Assembly: GCA_019637225.1 (NCBI GenBank)
Contig: JAHBWC010000014.1
Span: 1-64,000 of the forward strand
Direction of reading: 5' to 3'
DNA from: Labilithrix sp.
Lineage (GTDB): Bacteria > Myxococcota_A > Polyangia > Polyangiales > Polyangiaceae
Length of the DNA stretch: 64,000 bases
The first letter of the stretch is position 1. Each line of letters begins with the position of its first letter. Positions 35,526 to 42,663 of this stretch are shown here, piece after piece. The position numbers and the translations under genes are program-made. The notes below the pieces were generated by a model that did no database searches, had not been told where the DNA came from, and was given only the letters and a program-made list of their open reading frames with translations.

Positions 35526-35531
35526 TAGGAT
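35526..35531 (+). promoter_or_regulatory. extended -10-like TGC-TAGGAT before the TetR gene
   Basis: TGC-TAGGAT, 9 nt before the GTG at 35541. It overlaps the left arm of the 24-bp operator-like palindrome. Confidence 0.45.
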
Positions 35532-35552
35532 CCTGACTACGTGGTCAGGATC
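35529..35552. promoter_or_regulatory. 24-bp operator-like palindrome over the tetR start
   Basis: GATCCTGAC-TACGTG-GTCAGGATC: perfect 9-bp arms around a 6-bp centre. The GTG start codon (35541-35543) sits in the centre, so binding here would block transcription initiation. Typical of TetR self-repression. Confidence 0.7.
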
Positions 35553-36164
35553 GCGACCGGTCGGAAGAGCGGCTACAAGAAGAGCGAAGCGAGCCGCGAG
35601 CAGGTGCTCGACGCGGCGATCCGCGTGCTCGCGAAGCAGGGGATCGCGAACACCAGCGTCCAGGACATCGCCGACGCCGCAGGGCTCAGCAAGGGCGCGG
35701 TCCACTACCACTTCGAGAGCAAGGAGGAGCTGCTCGAGCGCGTCCTCGATCGGTGCTGCGAGGCCGTGGAGGCCCGCATCCGCGCGGTCTTCGCCCAGGA
35801 AGGGCTGCCGCTCGAGCGGATCCACCGCGCGCTCGCGGAGATGTGGGCGGTGCGTCGCGACGGCGTCCGCGAGATGCGCGTGCTCAGCGAGCTTCACAGC
35901 CTGTCGCGTCAGAACAAGCGCATCAAGAAGGCGTGCGGAGAGGCTCTCCAGCGCGCGTGCCGGCAGATGATCGACACCGGCCTGGAGCACCTGGTCGCGA
36001 TGGGCCTCCGGCCGAAGGTCCCGGTCGAGGTGATCCCGCGCTTGATCATCGCGACGCTCGACGGGCTCTCGCTCCAGCAGGAGATCGATCCGGTCTCGCC
36101 CGAGACCGAGGCCGTCATGATGCGCGCGCTCGAGGCGACGACGATGAGCCTCTTCGAGCTCTGA
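35541..36164 (+). CDS. TetR family transcriptional regulator
   Basis: 207 residues. The N-terminal helix-turn-helix is textbook: REQVLDAAIRVLAKQGIANTSVQDIADAAGLSKGAVHYHFESKEELL (given as the region about residues 19-65). The C-terminal ligand domain is all-helical without a recognised specificity motif. A perfect 24-bp palindrome overlaps the start codon, arguing for autoregulation. It lies 40 bp downstream of the aldehyde dehydrogenase gene and may repress that transcription unit or a distant target. No other copy of the palindrome was noticed in the window. Confidence 0.9.
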   Translation: MVRIATGRKSGYKKSEASREQVLDAAIRVLAKQGIANTSVQDIADAAGLSKGAVHYHFESKEELLERVLDRCCEAVEARIRAVFAQEGLPLERIHRALAEMWAVRRDGVREMRVLSELHSLSRQNKRIKKACGEALQRACRQMIDTGLEHLVAMGLRPKVPVEVIPRLIIATLDGLSLQQEIDPVSPETEAVMMRALEATTMSLFEL

Positions 36165-36289
36165 GGGGCTTCGAGGCGAGGCTGGCGCCGGCGGCTCGGC
36201 GTGGGCCGCGGGCTCGGGCCGTCGCGGGAGCGGACTCGCGTGGTGACGCGTGACGGGGTGGCGTGCCGTGGGAAAGCGCTGCCGGGGCC

Positions 36290-36318
36290 TTGACAAACTG
36301 GCCCTCCGGCCAGAACAT
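36290..36318 (+). promoter_or_regulatory. sigma70-like promoter before the 49-residue peptide gene
   Basis: A perfect -35 TTGACA (36290-36295), a 17-bp spacer and a weak -10 GAACAT (36313-36318). It is the only perfect TTGACA promoter I noticed in the window. Confidence 0.5.
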
Positions 36319-36331
36319 CCTGGCCGGCCAG
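36298..36331. promoter_or_regulatory. two tandem palindromic operators
   Basis: CTGGCC-CTCC-GGCCAG (36298-36313) lies in the promoter spacer and CTGGCC-GGCCAG (36320-36331) over the predicted transcription start. Both are built from the same half-site with different spacing. This is a classic two-operator repression layout; the regulator is not identified. Confidence 0.65.
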
Positions 36332-36361
36332 TCGGAATTGGTCGTCCAAGGTAGGTGCTCG

Positions 36362-36511
36362 ATGTTGCTCGACAACCTCTTCACGATGCTCGGCGGACTG
36401 GGAACCGCCGCGGCTTTGTTCGGAATTCTCGCCTTCCTCGGCACCCCGGCGATCGGCGCCGTGGCCTGCCCCTCGAACGCCCTCCGCCGCCTCCAGCCCC
36501 GCGGCCGCTGA
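36362..36511 (+). CDS. 49-residue membrane peptide
   Basis: Small gene with an ATG at 36362 and the purine-rich AAGGTAGG about 8 nt upstream. The peptide starts MLLDNLFTMLGG, has one or two short hydrophobic helices (LGTAAALFGILAFLGTPAIGAVA) and ends in a basic tail (LRRLQPRGR), giving an inside-positive single span. No family recognised. A strong-looking promoter with two operators directly precedes it, which supports a real, regulated gene despite the size. It is convergent with the lipoprotein gene at 36539. Candidate roles include a small regulatory membrane protein or a toxin-like peptide; nothing in the sequence decides between them. Confidence 0.55.
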   Translation: MLLDNLFTMLGGLGTAAALFGILAFLGTPAIGAVACPSNALRRLQPRGR

Positions 36512-36538
36512 TCGCGAGCCTCCCCGCGCGACCGCGCT

Positions 36539-37390
36539 CTACGGGAGTTGTTCGAGCGCGAGATCGTCGACGAGCACGGAGGCGATGAGCCCCATGTTGC
36601 CGACAATCCCGATTGACCCGAAGATCTTGTGCTCGGGGAGCCTCGGAAAGCCGCTCGACTCTCCACGTCCCATCTCGTTTCCATCGAGCGTGGCGCGCAC
36701 GATGCGATCGCGATCGAGCTCGACCTCGAGCGCGAGGCGGACCCATTCTTTCGTGGGGATGCGACTCGAGAAGTCAAAGAGCGAGACCGTCCTGCTCGGG
36801 CCAGAAGCCTCCGCGATCTGCTCGAGGACGCGAACTCTGCCGAACTCGACCTTGAGCTCCAGAGTCTTGGAGATGCCGCCGTCGTCGGAGAACGACAGTG
36901 TGCCGAGGTTGCCGGCGCCGTTCGCGGGCCACTCCTCGATGTAGAGGGATGACGAGAAGCGCACCTTCCTCCACCCGACGCGTGCACCGATCGAGAAGAG
37001 CGCTGACCTCGAGTCCACAGGCGCGAGCGTCGAGACAAGCGAGGCCCTTCCCCCGCGCGGGGCGGACTGGAACAGGTCCGTGGAAAACTGCACGAAGCTC
37101 TCCGCACCGGACGCGAAGGCGCTGGCCGACGCGCCGTGCGGTCCGCCGTCGAACCCGTCGGACGAGAGGTCCCAGCACACCGAATTGCTTGCGTCGAGCG
37201 AGCTGCAGACGGGAAGGGGAGGCGCGTCCATCGGTGCGTCTACCGAGCCCGCATCATCGACCACGGCCGCCGGAGAACACGTCGCTGCTTCCTCACACGA
37301 CGCTGGCGAGCACGACATCGCCGACATGAGGCCCCACGCACCGATCCCGCAGCTACAGCCGACGACGACAATCCGCACGAGCCTCTTCAC
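36539..37390 (-). CDS. lipoprotein with ConA/LamG-like domain
   Basis: About 283 residues from the GTG at 37390, which has a G-rich ribosome site (AGGGGGG) about 9 nt upstream and gives a basic n-region (VKRLVR) before a hydrophobic segment and the lipobox-like SAMSC. A cysteine-rich stretch and Asp-rich linker follow. The mature domain has the layout of a concanavalin A-like jelly roll: SAPRGGRASLVSTL, WRKVRFSSSLYIEEW, TKEWVRLALEVELDRDRIVRATLDGNEM and a final IASVLVDDLALEQLP. These domains bind sugars or act as structural modules on the surface. Codon use here appears slightly less GC-rich than in neighbours. Function unknown. Confidence 0.75.
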   Translation of the reverse strand: MKRLVRIVVVGCSCGIGAWGLMSAMSCSPASCEEAATCSPAAVVDDAGSVDAPMDAPPLPVCSSLDASNSVCWDLSSDGFDGGPHGASASAFASGAESFVQFSTDLFQSAPRGGRASLVSTLAPVDSRSALFSIGARVGWRKVRFSSSLYIEEWPANGAGNLGTLSFSDDGGISKTLELKVEFGRVRVLEQIAEASGPSRTVSLFDFSSRIPTKEWVRLALEVELDRDRIVRATLDGNEMGRGESSGFPRLPEHKIFGSIGIVGNMGLIASVLVDDLALEQLP

Positions 37391-37815
37391 GATTCGCGAC
37401 CCCCCTGCAACGGACAACGCAGCGCCGTTGCTCTCGACCGTGCAGTCACGAGCCCTCGGCCCGAGGCACGGCATCACCGTGCCTTGCCCTCACTGCCGTA
37501 CGCTATCGCGGCCCCCACCGCCACTCAATCGGCCGTCCTCTGGGTACATGCGGGCGATCGGCAGCCGAGCGTCACTCCGCCGTCTCGCGGGAGCGGTCGG
37601 CGACGGCGACCTCCTGTGGCGAAGCGGCCGCCCTCTCGAGAGCTCACGCGACGCGCCGTGAGCTCGGGCGCGGCGCGAGGCAGCCGCTTGACGTTCTCGT
37701 AGCTTGCCCCCACAGAGCTGTGACCATGACCGTGCATCGTGTGATCGTCGAGCTTCCGCAGCGCGGAGGAGGTCCGTAGGCGAGTCTCGACTCATTCGAA
37801 GACGACGTCTCCTAC

Positions 37816-37849
37816 GAGGCCGGCTCCGCTTCCAGCGAACGCCGGCCTC
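37816..37849 (+). terminator. GC-rich hairpin, possible terminator or leader structure
   Basis: GAGGCCGGC-N16-GCCGGCCTC, a perfect 9-bp stem followed by TGTCGTTTCG. It lies 122 bp before the EF-G-like gene; with no gene upstream on the plus strand it may end a small transcript or act in a leader. Confidence 0.35.
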
Positions 37850-37856
37850 TGTCGTT

Positions 37857-37899
37857 TCGTGCATTCGTCTGCGCGTCCCGTCGTGCATTCGTCTGCGCG
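37857..37899. repeat. 19-bp direct repeat, two copies
   Basis: TCGTGCATTCGTCTGCGCG at 37857-37875 and again at 37881-37899, offset 24 bp. Only two copies, so not a CRISPR; a tandem protein-binding site or a local duplication. Confidence 0.8.
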
Positions 37900-37970
37900 C
37901 CCTGCCGAGGTCGCATCCTCAACTCACATCGAGCGCGCGCCGAACGGTCGCGCTCGCGAGGGAGACGTCC

Positions 37971-39167
37971 ATGCAGTGCGACATCAGGTGTCTGCGGAAT
38001 ATCGGGATCATCAGCAGCGTCGACGTGGGATCGACGACGTGTCGGGAGCGCATCCTCGACATCGCCGAGGGGGCCCGGCGGGCTGGAAGGCGCGCGCGCA
38101 CCCGCCCGCCTGTCCTCCCGGCGACCACCGTCGCGTGGACGCCTCTCTCGGGCTTCCTGGCGGGCGACGCGGTCCGCGTGACGTTCGTCGATGACGACGC
38201 GCTCGCGGCGATCGACGGCGCTCTCTTCGTGCTCGACGGCGCGAGGGGCACCGTCGAGTCCGCGGAGGCCGCGTTTCGCGCGGCACGCGCGCGCCGGGTT
38301 CCGTCCATCGCGTTCGTCGACGACGTCGGAGACGTCGCGGATCTCGAGGCGATGGCCGCGGCGCTCGAGCAGGAGCTCCGGTCGCCGGCTGTCCTCGTCC
38401 ACGTCCCGTGGCGGGACGACGACGGAGTGCACGTGATCGACGTCCTCGAGCAGCGCCTCGTCTCCGAGCGCGACGACGGCCGTGTCCGCGAGCTACGCCG
38501 CGTTCCACCCGGCGCGCGACACGTGGTCGCCCGGATGCGCCAGCGGATCGTGGACGTCTGCGCGGAGCTCGACGAGACCGTCCGGGGGGCGTCCGCCGTC
38601 GGCATCGACGTGGGCGCGTACGAGCTCGCGCGGGCTCTCCGCAAGGCGACCTGCGCGCGACAGGCGAGCGTGATCCCCGTCACTTGCGGTTCGGTGCGCG
38701 CGGGTCGCGGCGTCGGGCTGCTGCTCGATGCCCTCGTCACCTACGCGCCGTCGCCGGCCGAGCGCCCCCCGGCTCTCGGCACCGACCCGCGTCGCGGCGT
38801 GGCGGTCGCGCGATTCGCCCGGAGCGTGGACGCCGTCTCGGCGATCGCGTTAGCGTCGACGGACAATCGCGCGCTCGGCCGGCTCACCTGGCTGCGCGTG
38901 CAATCGGGCACGCTCCGCGCGCGTGAGCCGCTGCTCCTGCTCCCGCCGGATAGGCGTGGCTCCTTCGAGCGGCTCTTCATCCCCGCGCGCGGTGGCTTCG
39001 AGCGCGTCGAAGAAGCAGGTTCGGGAAGCGTCGTCTGCGCCACCGGGTTCCCCGAGGTCTCTGCCGGCGAGACCCTCTCGGACGTTCGTGCGCCCGTCGT
39101 CTTCGAGCGAGCGCCGTCGTCGCCTCCGAAGCGAGGGTCTGTGTCCGCCGGGCCGCTCGCCAGCTGA
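37971..39167 (+). CDS. degenerate EF-G-like protein (pseudo-GTPase, domains G and II only)
   Basis: 398 residues from the ATG at 37971, preceded by a strong GAGGGAGA ribosome site. The start RNIGIISSVDVGSTTCRERIL aligns with the EF-G P-loop region RNIGI..H.DAGKTT..ERIL, but the essential lysine is Ser21 and the histidine is lost. The PATTVAW segment, FVLDGARGTVESAE, RVPSIAFVDDVGD (normally NKMD), VIPVTCGSVRAGRGVGLLLDAL and YAPSPAERPP follow EF-G order, then domain II (LTWLRVQSGTLRAREPLLLLP, SGSVVCATGFPEVSAGETLSD). The DTPGH motif is absent and the protein ends after domain II; domains III-V are missing. It cannot bind GTP normally. Either a ribosome- or partner-binding derivative, or a decaying paralogue. 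Confidence 0.8.
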   Translation: MQCDIRCLRNIGIISSVDVGSTTCRERILDIAEGARRAGRRARTRPPVLPATTVAWTPLSGFLAGDAVRVTFVDDDALAAIDGALFVLDGARGTVESAEAAFRAARARRVPSIAFVDDVGDVADLEAMAAALEQELRSPAVLVHVPWRDDDGVHVIDVLEQRLVSERDDGRVRELRRVPPGARHVVARMRQRIVDVCAELDETVRGASAVGIDVGAYELARALRKATCARQASVIPVTCGSVRAGRGVGLLLDALVTYAPSPAERPPALGTDPRRGVAVARFARSVDAVSAIALASTDNRALGRLTWLRVQSGTLRAREPLLLLPPDRRGSFERLFIPARGGFERVEEAGSGSVVCATGFPEVSAGETLSDVRAPVVFERAPSSPPKRGSVSAGPLAS

Positions 39168-39451
39168 CCATGTCCTCGTGGAGCCGGGGAGGACGGATCC
39201 GCCGGGGTCGGCTCGAGCTTCGATTCTCCCTCGTGACGCGGGTGAGCGCTCCGCTCGGGTCGAAGTGCCACGTGGTCGACGAGGAGGTCAGCCGCGTTGC
39301 TCTTCGCGTTGCGACGGGTGTGAGGAAGCGACCCGAGACGAACACGGGATGACACACGAAGCGTGATCGCGAGGCGCGCGGCTCCTCCACACGGGCGCAG
39401 GTCCCGGCCGGGTTGGCCTCCGACGGCGCGGCGCGCTATGGGCGAGCGGGC

Positions 39452-40078
39452 ATGCGCTACAGGCTCGCGATCTTCGACTTCGACGGGACTCTTGCGGACT
39501 CGTTCCCGTGGTTCGCGAGCGTGCTCAACACGACCGCGGCGAGGTACGGGTTTCGCCGCGTGGAAGCGGCGGAGGCGGAGGGCCTCCGCAGGTGCGACTC
39601 GCGCGAGATCCTGAAGCGGCTGGAGCTCCCGATGTGGAAGGTCCCGCTCGTCGCCGCGCACATGCGCCAGCTGAAGGCCGAGGCCGCCGCTGACATCCCG
39701 CTCTTCGAGGGCGCCGCGAAGCTCTTGGCCGACCTCTCGGAGCGCGGCGTCGTGACGGCGATCGTCAGCTCGGACTCCGAGCCGAGCATTCGCCGCACGC
39801 TCGGCCCGGTCGCCGCCGCGACGGTCGCGCGCTTCGACTGCAGCTCGTCGCTGTTCGGGAAGGCGGCCAAGCTGCGACGGACGCTCCAGGCGATGAGCGT
39901 GCGGGCCGACGAGGCGATCTACGTCGGCGACGAAGTCCGTGACGGAGAGGCCGCGGCCGCCGTCGGCATGCCCTTCGGCGCCGTCGCGTGGGGCTACAGC
40001 CATCCCGACACCCTGGCCCCGCTCGCCTCCGGGCGTCTCTTCCGCTCGTTCGCCGAGCTCGACCGCGAGCTCGCCTGA
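39452..40078 (+). CDS. HAD-superfamily phosphatase (phosphoglycolate phosphatase-like)
   Basis: 208 residues from the ATG at 39452. HAD motif I is AIFDFDGTLADS (nucleophilic aspartate and acid/base aspartate), motif II TAIVSSDSE, motif III lysine in LFGKAAKLRRTL and motif IV YVGDEVRDGEAAAAVG. An alpha-helical cap lies between motifs I and II, as in Gph-type enzymes. It hydrolyses a small phosphorylated metabolite in the cytoplasm; 2-phosphoglycolate is the usual guess but not proven. CTATGGG lies 8 nt before the ATG. It stands alone, followed at once by a hairpin. Confidence 0.9.
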   Translation: MRYRLAIFDFDGTLADSFPWFASVLNTTAARYGFRRVEAAEAEGLRRCDSREILKRLELPMWKVPLVAAHMRQLKAEAAADIPLFEGAAKLLADLSERGVVTAIVSSDSEPSIRRTLGPVAAATVARFDCSSSLFGKAAKLRRTLQAMSVRADEAIYVGDEVRDGEAAAAVGMPFGAVAWGYSHPDTLAPLASGRLFRSFAELDRELA

Positions 40079-40084
40079 CGGGCG

Positions 40085-40101
40085 GCCTCGCCCCGCGAGG
40101 C
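40085..40101. terminator. hairpin between convergent HAD and LamG genes
   Basis: GCCTCGC-CCC-GCGAGGC, a perfect 7-bp GC stem 6 bp after the HAD stop codon and 64 bp past the end of the opposing gene. No T-run; placement suggests a bidirectional stop. Confidence 0.42.
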
Positions 40102-40165
40102 TAAACCCGCAACGCAGTTGCGCCGGTCCCGAGCGCCAGAAAGCGTGACGCAAGTGAGCGCCGGT

Positions 40166-41032
40166 CTAGCGCGCCGCGAGCGAGGCGATCTCGCTGTCGT
40201 TGAGCCAGCGGCTGTAGATCCGGACCTCGTCGATGCCGCCGCGCCAGGTTGACGGCGTGGCCGGCAAGTGGCCGAAGCGCAGGCCGGTCGGCTCGGTCGG
40301 CGGTGCGACGTTCGCGGGCGGGAGCGGACCGCCGTCGACGGTGGTGATGCGCGTGACGCTCGCGCCGTCGACGAAGAGCTCGAGGCGGAACCCCGGCTCG
40401 TAGACGAACGCCACGTGCGTCCACGCGCCGGGCGTGAGAGGCGGGAAGGTCGCGTCGAGCGACTCGTCCGGCGCGAGGCCGAGCGTGACGTGCAGCGCTC
40501 CGCCGGCGTCGAGCGCGAGCTCCCAGCCGAGATCCGGTCGATGCCAGACGACGCCCACCGCGGCGCCGGGCGCGACGTCGCTCCGGACGAACGCCGCGAC
40601 GCTGAAGGCGCCGGTGAGCTCGAGCTCCGGCCGCGGACCGATCGCCACGAACCCCTCGCCGGGCGCCACCTCGAGCGCGCCGCCGCCGTTGCGCGTGCCG
40701 CGCGTCGCGCTGGCGTCGGCCTCCTCGAGCGTGCCGTCCATCCGGAGCGGGCCGCAGTCACGCACGAGCGCTCCGGCGGTCTCGTCGAAGGAGTACGCGG
40801 CGAGGAGGCCCTTGTCGTCGCAGCGCGACGCGTCGGTCCCGGCGTCGGCGTCGTCGCCGGAGGAGGGCGCGTCCTCGGGCGCCGTGCTGGCGTCGGCCTG
40901 CAACGTCGCGTCGTCGCCGCCGTCCGGAGACGCGCCGCTTGCCGGCGGCTCGTCGTCTCCGCACGCCGCGAGCGACGCCGCGAGGGAGGCGGTCGCCAGG
41001 GCGGCCGCGAGCAGCGTCTTCGACCGGCGCAC
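40166..41032 (-). CDS. LamG-domain lipoprotein
   Basis: 288 residues from a GTG at 41032; an ATG 12 nt upstream overlaps a TATGCT hexamer and is less likely. The start VRRSKTLLAAALATASLAASLAAC is a clean lipoprotein signal. An Asp/Ala/Ser linker follows, then a LamG/pentraxin-like jelly roll: LLAAYSFDETAGALVRDCGP, NGGGALEVAPGEGFVAIGP, FSVAAFVRSD, PGAWTHVAFVYEPGFRLELFVDG and the closing WRGGIDEVRIYSRWLNDSEI. This closing motif is diagnostic of LamG laminin-like domains, which bind carbohydrate or protein on surfaces. Convergent with the HAD gene. Confidence 0.87.
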   Translation of the reverse strand: MRRSKTLLAAALATASLAASLAACGDDEPPASGASPDGGDDATLQADASTAPEDAPSSGDDADAGTDASRCDDKGLLAAYSFDETAGALVRDCGPLRMDGTLEEADASATRGTRNGGGALEVAPGEGFVAIGPRPELELTGAFSVAAFVRSDVAPGAAVGVVWHRPDLGWELALDAGGALHVTLGLAPDESLDATFPPLTPGAWTHVAFVYEPGFRLELFVDGASVTRITTVDGGPLPPANVAPPTEPTGLRFGHLPATPSTWRGGIDEVRIYSRWLNDSEIASLAAR

Positions 41033-41039
41033 GCCCTGG

Positions 41040-41045
41040 AGCATA
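41040..41045 (-). promoter_or_regulatory. -10-like hexamer TATGCT that decides the LamG lipoprotein start
   Basis: Minus-strand ACG-TATGCT, 7 nt before the GTG at 41032; it covers the alternative ATG at 41044, arguing against that start. Confidence 0.4.
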
Positions 41046-41087
41046 CGTCAGCGCCGGCGGTCAGACCGCGTCGATCGTCCGAGCGCG

Positions 41088-41621
41088 TCAGTACCCGAGG
41101 ACCGACTCGATGCGGCCGGGGGCGAGGACGCCGCGGCCCTTGAGGAACTCGAGCTCGATCACGAACGCGTAGGCGACGACCTCGCCGTGCTGCGCGGCGA
41201 CGAGGTTCGCCGCGGCCTTGGCGGTGCCGCCGGTCGCGAGGACGTCGTCGACGATGACGACGCGCGCGCCGCGCCGGAACGACTCCTTGTGGATCTCGAG
41301 CTCGGCCGTCGAGTACTCCGTCGTGTACGAGACCTTGTCGACCGACGCGGGGAGCTTGCCGGGCTTCCGCGCCGGGACGAAGCTCGCGTTGAGGCGCGCC
41401 GCGAGCGCACCGCCGAAGATGAAGCCGCGCGCCTCGACGCCGACGATCGCGTCGACGTGCTCGCCGATGAAGCGCTCGGCGATCGAGTCGAGCACGATGT
41501 GGAACGCGCGCGGATCCGCGAGCAGCGGGGTGATGTCCTTGAAGACGATCCCCTTCGACGGAAAATCGGGGATGTCGCGGATCTTCGACTTGGCGTAGGC
41601 GAGCGTCTCGGCGGAGAGCAT
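41088..41621 (-). CDS. apt: adenine phosphoribosyltransferase
   Basis: 177 residues, the normal length for Apt. The PRPP-binding loop VVIVDDVLATGGT lies at 121-133, and the N-terminal IPDFPSKGIVFKDITPLL and GVEARGFIFG are family signatures. The enzyme salvages adenine to AMP in the cytoplasm. The ATG is 6 nt downstream of a GGC-TAGATC hexamer. It is followed on the same strand by the LamG lipoprotein gene (43 bp before its own start), with no functional connection. surE lies upstream on the same strand, so purine salvage functions are adjacent. Confidence 0.97.
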   Translation of the reverse strand: MLSAETLAYAKSKIRDIPDFPSKGIVFKDITPLLADPRAFHIVLDSIAERFIGEHVDAIVGVEARGFIFGGALAARLNASFVPARKPGKLPASVDKVSYTTEYSTAELEIHKESFRRGARVVIVDDVLATGGTAKAAANLVAAQHGEVVAYAFVIELEFLKGRGVLAPGRIESVLGY

Positions 41622-41688
41622 GCGCGCGATCTAGCCCATCTCGCCGTCGACGTCGAACGCGCGCGTCCTCGAGCCCCTGCCGCGAGCT

Positions 41689-42528
41689 TCAGACGCCGGC
41701 GATCTTCTCGAGGAGCTGCTCGGCGAGGCCGTCGTCGTTCGCGCGCGTGAGGTCGAGGATGAGCGGCGTCACCGAGGCCGCGCCCTCGTCGTACGCGTCG
41801 GTGTCGGTGCCCGGCTCCGGATCGTGATGGACGCCGGGGCCGCCGAGCCACATGTACTCGCGCCCGCGCGGATCGAGCCGGACGTCGATCACCTCCTCGT
41901 AGACGCGCGCGCCGAGCCGGGTGCGGCGGATCTCGCCGTTCCACGCCTGCGGAAAGTTGAGGTTCAGGAGCGGCGTGCTCCGCGACACCGAGGGGCCAGG
42001 GCGCGGCACCGCCGTGTCCTTCGTCGCGTCGAACAGAGCGCGAGCGAGGAGCGACGTGCGCTCGGCGAACCGCGGGAGCTCGCCCTTCGGATGAGCGCTC
42101 GAGGCGATCGCGGGGATGCCGCGGAGCGCGCCTTCGCGGGCGGCCGCGACAGTGCCCGAGTAGAAGGCGTCCTGGCCGAGGTTGAGGCCGCGGTTGATGC
42201 CCGAGCAGACGAGGTCCGGCCATCGCGGCAAGAAGCGCTTGCCGGCGTGGAGCGCGACGTAGACGCAGTCGGCGGGAGTCCCGTCGATCGCGAAGACGTT
42301 CGCGTCGACCGCACGCGCGCGCAGCGGACGGTGGAGGCTCAGCGAGTGGCTGCTCGCGCTCTGCTCGTTCTCGGGCGCGACCATGACCACGTCGGCCCAG
42401 GACCCGAGCGCGTCGAAGAGCGCCCGGATGCCGCGGCTCGCGTAGCCGTCGTCGTTGGAGAGGAGCACGAGCGGACGCTTCGCTGTCTCGACGGGCGGAG
42501 CGGCGGCGGGATCGAGGTCGGCGGGCAC
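41689..42528 (-). CDS. surE: 5'/3'-nucleotidase SurE
   Basis: 279 residues. The SurE metal motif SNDDGY is at 24-29, the phosphate-contact region NEQSASSHSLSLHRPL follows, then DGTPADCVYVAL and SGINRGLNLGQDAFYSGTVAAAREG, which hold the conserved asparagine metal ligand. It dephosphorylates nucleoside monophosphates and possibly short polyphosphate. The GTG start lies 6 nt after TGC-TAGCGT. Adjacent to apt, suggesting a nucleotide-salvage pairing. Divergent from the prolyl oligopeptidase gene. Confidence 0.95.
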   Translation of the reverse strand: MPADLDPAAAPPVETAKRPLVLLSNDDGYASRGIRALFDALGSWADVVMVAPENEQSASSHSLSLHRPLRARAVDANVFAIDGTPADCVYVALHAGKRFLPRWPDLVCSGINRGLNLGQDAFYSGTVAAAREGALRGIPAIASSAHPKGELPRFAERTSLLARALFDATKDTAVPRPGPSVSRSTPLLNLNFPQAWNGEIRRTRLGARVYEEVIDVRLDPRGREYMWLGGPGVHHDPEPGTDTDAYDEGAASVTPLILDLTRANDDGLAEQLLEKIAGV

Positions 42529-42534
42529 GCGCGA

Positions 42535-42540
42535 ACGCTA
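42535..42540 (-). promoter_or_regulatory. extended -10-like TGC-TAGCGT before surE
   Basis: Minus-strand TGC-TAGCGT, 6 nt before the GTG at 42528. The same nonamer recurs before the lipoprotein gene at 50096. Confidence 0.45.
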
Positions 42541-42614
42541 GCACCGATCTCCGGCGTTCGTTCGGCGGTCCATCGCGCGCGGGGCGTCCGTCCGGGGTCC
42601 CGTCCTCATGGGCC

Positions 42615-42648
42615 TACCTCGAGCCATCGAAATCGGTGGCTCGAGGTA
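42615..42648. promoter_or_regulatory. 34-bp inverted repeat between surE and the peptidase gene
   Basis: TACCTCGAGCCA-N10-TGGCTCGAGGTA, perfect 12-bp arms, directly abutting the -10-like element and ending 16 nt before the peptidase ATG. An operator or an RNA hairpin that covers the start region. Confidence 0.6.
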
Positions 42649-42649
42649 C

Positions 42650-42655
42650 TAGAGT
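42650..42655 (+). promoter_or_regulatory. -10-like hexamer TAGAGT before the prolyl oligopeptidase gene
   Basis: TAC-TAGAGT, 8 nt before the ATG at 42664 and 2 nt downstream of the large inverted repeat. Confidence 0.4.
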
Positions 42656-42663
42656 GCCCCGTC

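Larger units (their letters stand above)
37391..37970. other. 580-bp stretch without a convincing gene
   Basis: Divergent region between the LamG-like lipoprotein and the EF-G-like gene. Short open frames exist on both strands but read as Arg/Ser-rich noise. It contains a GC-rich hairpin (37816-37849) and a 19-bp direct repeat (37857-37899). It could hold promoters, a leader or a small RNA; I could not define one. Confidence 0.5.

Noticed and set aside
37525-37737. A 70-residue minus-strand frame in the gene-free stretch.
   Set aside because: Arg/Gly/Ser-rich without domain, ribosome site or hydrophobic pattern; likely chance in GC-rich DNA.
37857-37899. Possible CRISPR repeat pair.
   Set aside because: Only two copies with a 5-nt gap, no spacers of normal size and no cas genes nearby.
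37971-39167. Frameshifted full-length EF-G.
   Set aside because: No EF-G domain III-V sequence was seen in any frame downstream to 39451; the protein simply ends after domain II.
39170-39352. A 60-residue plus-strand frame after the EF-G-like gene.
   Set aside because: Starts 3 nt after a stop codon without a ribosome site and shows no recognisable motif; I cannot support it as a gene.
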